DNA from: Ciborinia camelliae
Lineage: Eukaryota; Ascomycota; Leotiomycetes; Helotiales; Sclerotiniaceae
Direction of reading: 5' to 3'
Assembly: GCA_025890175.1 (NCBI GenBank)
Contig: JANPYM010000011.1
Location: 1,654,299 to 1,718,298, forward strand
Length of the DNA stretch: 64,000 nt
The notes beneath the pieces were generated by a model. The model saw only the letters and a list, made by a program, of their open reading frames with translations, made no database searches and was not told the origin of the DNA. This document shows, in pieces, positions 58,954 to 64,000 of this stretch. A program made the translations under genes and the position numbers. Every line of letters begins with the position of its first letter. Position 1 is the first letter of the stretch.

Positions 58954-60128
58954 TCTCATCTCCTATATACCTAGATTTTGTAATCTCATCTCCTGTAGAC
59001 CTAGGTATATTTTTGTAATTGTACTACGGGGGAAAATAATATTGAGGAAATAAACTAACGGCCAATCCGGACTATTCTAATAGCGTCCCAAAATCAAATA
59101 TACTCTAGAAAATATACATGGGTGACCAGATGAATTTAACCAAAATGCAGGGGATAGAAATCGTGATGACGTGGGGGAAGCTGCTTGAAAGGAATATGAG
59201 GAGAGGGGTGAACCGGGGATTTTGAGGTATTAGTTCATGTTGTCTGTTGTGGATGTTGGATTTGGAAATATATGGGACGGGCAGTATTCTATAGTTTAGG
59301 TGCTTTGGGATGTGCGGAGGTATGTAAGTATGATATGATAGTTTACGGGAATTTTAGCAACAACACTACACTACTCTCGTAGAAAATCTTGCTATGAGAG
59401 CAGTGTCCATTGTATTTAAAAATTATGGATAATTTGGTGGAAAAGAGCGGATCTTGACGGCCAAAGAAGCACTAATCATCTCCCCCTACAGTACTGCACA
59501 ATCTCGTTTCTTCCACGGAAAACCTCATCTCAATCTCAATCTAACTCTTTCCAAAGCAAAGCCGCCACTAAAGCAAATCTATCATATCGTATCCAGATCA
59601 ATCACAATCAAAATCACAATGCCAGATTTCTTAATTTTGCTTTAAGTTCAGCCCGCAACGGCTCAAGCCATATCATCATTGAGCCTGATATAATCATATT
59701 CCCAAGCTCAATCCGAGTCATCGCTAAGAATATTAGTCAAGTGTACCTATGTAATATGATATCAAGTACTACTTAACGTAAGTGGCTGTAGGTGCTAGTA
59801 AAGGCTTACGTTTATAAACTTAGGATGAGCTACTGATCAATAGAGTCTTTATATGCGCTGCACAGAATTACAGAGTTCTGATGAAATTTCATAGAAGCGA
59901 AATAAATGAATTAAATCAGAAATAAAACGAATTAATTAATTGAAGTGATAAAAAGCCATTTGTGCGATGCTGGTTAATACATAGATACCTGATAACTATC
60001 TTGGCATCAAATTAATATACAACCCAAGTCATCAAAGTCACAGCTATACTGTAGTATACTTCCGCGGAGACATCTCGCCAAAATTACGAGAAGCCCCATT
60101 CGTATTTAGGTGTAAGCAGATCCCAACC
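58954..60128. other. Intergenic region
   Basis: AT-rich sequence between the unrecognised gene and the 3' end of the glucoamylase gene. No coding region is supported. Confidence 0.5.
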
Positions 60129-61846
60129 CTATCTTCGGAAGAATCCAAAAGGGGTAAGTCTATTCCCAGCACTCGACTTAGTCGTACTAGCTGCACTACC
60201 CGATGACGAGCTCGTCGAGTTTGTATTCACCGAAAATGACGTGGCAGTAGGTGTAGAATATGTGCCTTTAACTCCACCACCTGAGCACTTATCCGGAACC
60301 CCCTTCGCAATAGCACTGGCGGCTCCCCAACTAGGGCCGAAGATGCCCTCTCTTGCGCGTTGCATGGTGAGGAAAGAAGCATACGACCATGTAAGATCCT
60401 TTGCACTCAAGGCGTAACCATCGACGCGCGAGAATTGTTCGGCTAAAGCTCCATCATCCGGCGTGTGTAGTTGGGCGATCGCCACAAAGCCATCGGCATA
60501 ATCTTTCATGGCCTTGACTATATCCGTGAATTGTGTCGAATCGCTTGCGAAAGTTCCTGTCTTGGTTCCTGGAACCAGGTCGGTAAAAAATGGTTTGCTG
60601 AGATCGGTCACGGTGATACTTTTGGTGTTGTTGTAGGTGTAAATAGCATCGTAGAGCTGTTCTGCTGCTGCGTATGTACAGATGTACCAGGGGTTTCCTC
60701 CTTGGTAACTGTCTTCTGGATAACGACCAATGGACGCCGCTTGACCTGCCGAGGCATTTGAGTTGATGTTGTAGATATCACGGAAGGAATCGACAAGGAC
60801 TTTGTGATTTGCCAGAGCACGGTCCGAGCAGGGTTGGAAAGTTGTAGAGTCACATCCCACAGTTGGGTCAGGATCAAAGGTAGTGATCGAAGTCAAAATC
60901 GAGTTGCAGTCCAATCCAGAACGATTGTATGATTTCGACTGTACCTGGATATTGGAATCGATACTGCTGCCATTCCAATAATTCTGTAGCATGCAAAGAG
61001 CCTCAGGGGCTTGTGATTCACAATCCGGGCATGATTCTCCAAGGGCAGTGGCAAATTTCGCTCCTTCCACCAACGCTCGGTGTTGAACTGCGGTGGTGAA
61101 GAACGATGATCCATTAATCTCCTCCCACAGATCATAGCCAGATAAGTTCCAGTATTGAGCAACATAGGCCAAGTCGTTCTGGACGATAGGCCAGATAACT
61201 TCCTTGACCGTGGCGTTCTCTCCCAAAGCGAGGCGGTCGTTTCCATAGGCCATTAGAGCAGTTGCACGTAAAGCTGGACCATCACGCTGAGGGCGTCCCC
61301 ATTCTCCCAAGAATGCAGTTTGATTGGTGTAGAATTTTGGTTCTGCCAAACCTGCCCCAGTGGCGAGATCTCCTGAAGGATTATCGACCGTTTGAAGTTT
61401 TCCTTGAGCGAGAACGTAATCTTCAATGAGAGTTTGTAAACTCGAATTGGAAGTATCAATCAAATACTTGAAAGTCAAAGCTGAGTCACGAGTCCACGAG
61501 TAGAAGTCTAGTTGATGTCAGTCTCGCCTGCCATATTTACAAAGCATTAATTAACTGACAATCAGGATCAGATGTGCTTGGACTGGCAACAACAATTCCT
61601 GCACTTGCACCAGGAGCCTTAGAGCCATCAGGACCGATGTTGTTCAAGATACCTTGAAGCGAAATTGGGCCTTGTGTTTTCAGATAGTTGTCGAGTGTAC
61701 CCGCAACACGTGCAGATAATTTGGGTTGCGCAAGGCCCTTAGTCGAGGATAAAAGCCCGGCAACAGCTCTGCTCAAATGTCAGCACATTTTTGTGGCATC
61801 TGGGGTTAATCGATACGACGTACACAGTAGCTCGTTCCCACAACAT
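60129..61846 (-). CDS. GH15 glucoamylase without starch-binding domain
   Basis: Three exons: 61846-61824, 61768-61560 and 61507-60129; 536 residues. Glucan 1,4-alpha-glucosidase releasing glucose from the non-reducing ends of starch and maltodextrins. Conserved features: YFYSWTRDSALTFKYLID, GRPQRDGPALRA, and GYDLWEEINGSSFF, where Glu206 is the predicted general acid (Glu179 of the Aspergillus enzyme). The general base is Glu434 in GALAEQF (Glu400 equivalent), followed by SAKDLTWSYASFLTM. A Ser/Thr-rich tail (SSSSGSAASTTKSSAG) ends at the stop, with no CBM20 starch-binding domain. The start is the weakest part: a 23-nt first exon (MLWERATV) with donor GTACGT was chosen because it alone restores frame; the resulting N-terminus is a poor signal peptide, so another start or upstream exon is possible. 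Intron 2 uses GTCAGT. Confidence 0.85.
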
Positions 61847-63479
61847 GGTTGTAGATAGGTTGTTTGGAATTCAGGTATTATAAGCTGCTATAGGTATAGA
61901 ATGTTGAAGGATCAGAATTGATTAAGAACACGTAGCATTGACGAATGAAAATTCGGAAAAGAGAGTGAAATCCGGAATTTCCAATGATTCTACTATCGTC
62001 TGTATCTGCAAGTGGTAAGGGAGTCAAGGAGCGACGGAGAAAACAACAGAAACGACTATATCGTGAAAGAATGTTGAGACTGAAAAGTGAGAAGTCGATG
62101 AAATCTTTTTACGACAGGAGTCAATACATCATATTATCTAAGTTATCCCAAATGAAACGAAAATGCGGGAAATTTCAATTCGGTAGGACTGCCGATCTAT
62201 CCACAAATTAAACCCATGGGCCAAGATGTTACCCCAAGATCTGCCCCTTGAATCCTTGATGTTACGCTAACCCCTTCATCATTAGCTTTGACAATGCATC
62301 CCGATTGCGGAAATTAATCCGCAGGAAGTCAAAAAATGATCAACAACTACAATTACAGAGTACGACAATTTCTATAGTTCGATGGTTATATGTGGACTTT
62401 TAAGGATTAATGAAAGCCGCAGAGAATTGATGAAAGGTAACCCCCACTCATGTACAAGTCACGCTACAGAACATTCCAGGGGTATTCGGATCGCTAAGCG
62501 AATATCCGAGCCTTTGGAACCCGAGTACTACTCTACTCTCACATCCCATGCTTCCGACCGATAACTCCGCATCTCTCCCTACGGCTTGTGGAACCATATA
62601 CTCGTGTGAATTGCGATTTGCGGCACAGGTCTTACCGGTCAAGATCTTGCTTGGTCTTTGGGTGAATAATCGGCTTGTCTTTTACGGAGTGCTGGGTTTT
62701 GATACTTGGCTTGATATTGACAACCTAATATTCTACAAGGTTCCGAGTAATACGAGTCCGATATCCTGATTTTAAGAATAGGGGGGGGGGAAGTTACTTT
62801 TATGGATGGAGTCCATTAAACTACTTGTATAATCCCTCACTGAGACTGCATGGCGTCAATCAAATAACCTTAATTAGTACCGGATATTTCAGGAAGGTCC
62901 GTTGGTTGCCCATCTACTGCAGTATCTAAACTTTCTTAATGCCAGTTCCGACTTCCCCATAATCCCAAGGCTCCTTCTACATCGTAAGAATGTAGATGCG
63001 GCGTCGCCATTGCATAAATTCAACCTTCATTGTGATATGGAAGTGGAAATCCAACGCTGGCGAGCACTTATTTTGTGGTTTGGGCAAGGTCAATAGTATT
63101 CTTTATACATTTTTCAGTTGGTGTGGGTAATCACAGAACGCAGACGTTCACATAATCAAGTAATATGCCTCTTCTTGTTAGAGAGAGGTCTTTCGAGGAG
63201 ACATTTTGGAATTTAGCCTCAAACAGGGATTGATATGCTTGCCAATTGCTTGGCAAAATCTTAACATTGTTTTGTTTAAATTTGAAAAGGTTTTAGCTTT
63301 TATACAATCTTTATCGAGAAAAGGCGGGCGCTGGGTTTAGGCCGGCCCCTATAGTAGATTATCACTGAGGCTGCATGTGGCTGCATACAATCTCGAGAAA
63401 TAAAAATCTGAGTTTGGCTTACTTTTGATATCAAAATCTTATGTATGACAGTATGACGCGTGCAATTTCTATCCACCGA
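61847..63479. other. Intergenic region with glucoamylase promoter
   Basis: Contains the glucoamylase promoter at the left and degenerate sequence after the P450 relic at the right. Frames of up to 75 codons are present but not protein-like. Confidence 0.5.
62307..62322. promoter_or_regulatory. Candidate AmyR-like zinc-cluster site upstream of glucoamylase
   Basis: GCGGAAATTAATCCGC has inverted arms (GCGGA/TCCGC) separated by six bases and contains CGGAAATTAA, close to the AmyR site CGGAAATTTAA known from Aspergillus amylase promoters. It lies about 460 bp upstream of the glucoamylase start. Function is inference; other Zn2Cys6 factors also use paired CGG. Confidence 0.45.
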
Positions 63480-64000
63480 AGAGAGTTTACCAAGAGAATC
63501 CAGAAATCTCTCTCTTCTCAAGCTTCATCCAAATATCATCCCAATAGAATATAGCGCCCACCAAAATGCGTTTAGGAGATTTTAGGAGATGGAGTTTCCT
63601 TGCTTGCAAGGCACAGGCGCGGATTGAATGCTCGGAAAAACTGCTCATCGTTAGAAATGGCCCGGAGAAGTAACCAATGCACCAGGAATCAGGATCACTT
63701 GCCATCAACGGAGTCTTCATCAATTCAATCATTGCAAGATCTTTGCCCAAACTGCGAGTACCATATCCGAAGGTAGCAAGGTACCTACTTATCAAAGACT
63801 TTCCCAGCTTCTCCGTTATTTTCCAACCATCTCTCCGGTCTGAATTCTTCCGCATCCTTTCTATAAACTGCTGGATCCCGGTTCACCACACCATATAGGC
63901 AGTGCTAGTAACTTCAGTTCCAACTGGGATAGTCTTCCCATCAATTGCAAGGGGAGCATGGTCTGGTTGGACGAGACGTGGGAAGATATTAGGAGCGGAA
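63480..64000 (-). pseudogene. Cytochrome P450 pseudogene, C-terminal part, runs off the window
   Basis: The minus strand reads as the C-terminal part of a P450 but is broken several times. From the right edge: PRLVQPDHAPLAIDGKTIP, then GTEVTSTAYMV, then an extra short insertion with a stop (near 63888), then VNRDPAVYRKDAEEFRPERW in another frame. A stop and an apparent 4-nt insertion follow at about 63782-63790, then YLATFGYGTRSLGKDLAM. The haem loop should be FGYGTRSCLG; the Cys codon is missing at 63750/63751, so no thiolate ligand remains. Beyond MIELMK the similarity fades and the ending is unfamiliar. Two frameshifts plus the lost ligand make it a pseudogene. The N-terminal part, including ExxR, lies outside the window. 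Its left boundary is approximate. Confidence 0.8.

Noticed and set aside
60398..60450. Loss of the glucoamylase catalytic base
   Set aside because: At first the GYALSAKDLTW stretch seemed to lack the base, but numbering back from the conserved Trp places it at the Glu of AEQF, which is present.
1..64000. CRISPR array or prokaryotic operon features
   Set aside because: The tandem arrays have no unique spacers, and the genes are spliced and eukaryotic.

Overview
This window looks like nuclear DNA of a filamentous ascomycete. Genes carry short introns (mostly 45-70 nt) with GT...CTAAC/CTAAT...AG signals, and the products are typical of mould-forming fungi: a class III chitin synthase, an ApsA/Num1 cortical anchor, an Opy2 osmosensor adaptor, a ras-2/RasB GTPase and a GH15 glucoamylase. 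Intergenic DNA saturated with AGGT/ACCT and AGAT/ATCT tetranucleotides would fit a Leotiomycete (Botrytis/Sclerotinia-like), but that placement is inference. Gene models below were built by hand by joining ORFs across introns; every stated junction keeps the reading frame.

Layout. 0-12 kb: a small Ser-rich protein, a six-TM membrane protein, a decayed DHA2-type MFS transporter, a small conserved-looking protein, a 1.7-kb duplication around a 10-N gap that is most likely two overlapping contigs left unmerged, and a secreted ADP-ribosyltransferase-like protein. 12-23.7 kb: a gene-poor tract with a 201-bp solo LTR (5-bp target duplication) and many tandem arrays. 23.7-32.2 kb: the ApsA/Num1 homologue and an ACSS3-type acyl-CoA synthetase. 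32-38.8 kb: a second gene-free tract with at least five different tandem arrays and a second 10-N gap in poly-G. 38.8-43.5 kb: ras-2-like GTPase and opy2, both on the minus strand, separated by a perfect (CCAAT)n array. 47.8-56.5 kb: the densest block, all on plus: chitin synthase III, UBC12 (NEDD8 E2), ILV5 (ketol-acid reductoisomerase) with a perfect Leu3-type site, and a PLP serine/threonine dehydratase. 58-64 kb: an unrecognised two-exon gene, a GH15 glucoamylase with a candidate AmyR-like site upstream, and the end of a cytochrome P450 pseudogene that has lost its haem-ligand cysteine codon.

Functional links. ILV5 and the adjacent dehydratase could both feed branched-chain amino-acid synthesis (2-oxobutyrate is an Ilv5-pathway precursor), although the dehydratase may instead be a catabolic or racemase-type enzyme. 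Opy2, Ras and chitin synthase III all belong to polarised growth and cell-wall/osmotic signalling, but nothing here shows co-regulation. I found no cluster that clearly represents a new system. The most useful leads are the secreted ADP-ribosyltransferase-like protein, the solo LTR with nested palindromes, the CCAAT array, the Leu3 site and the cysteine-less P450 relic.
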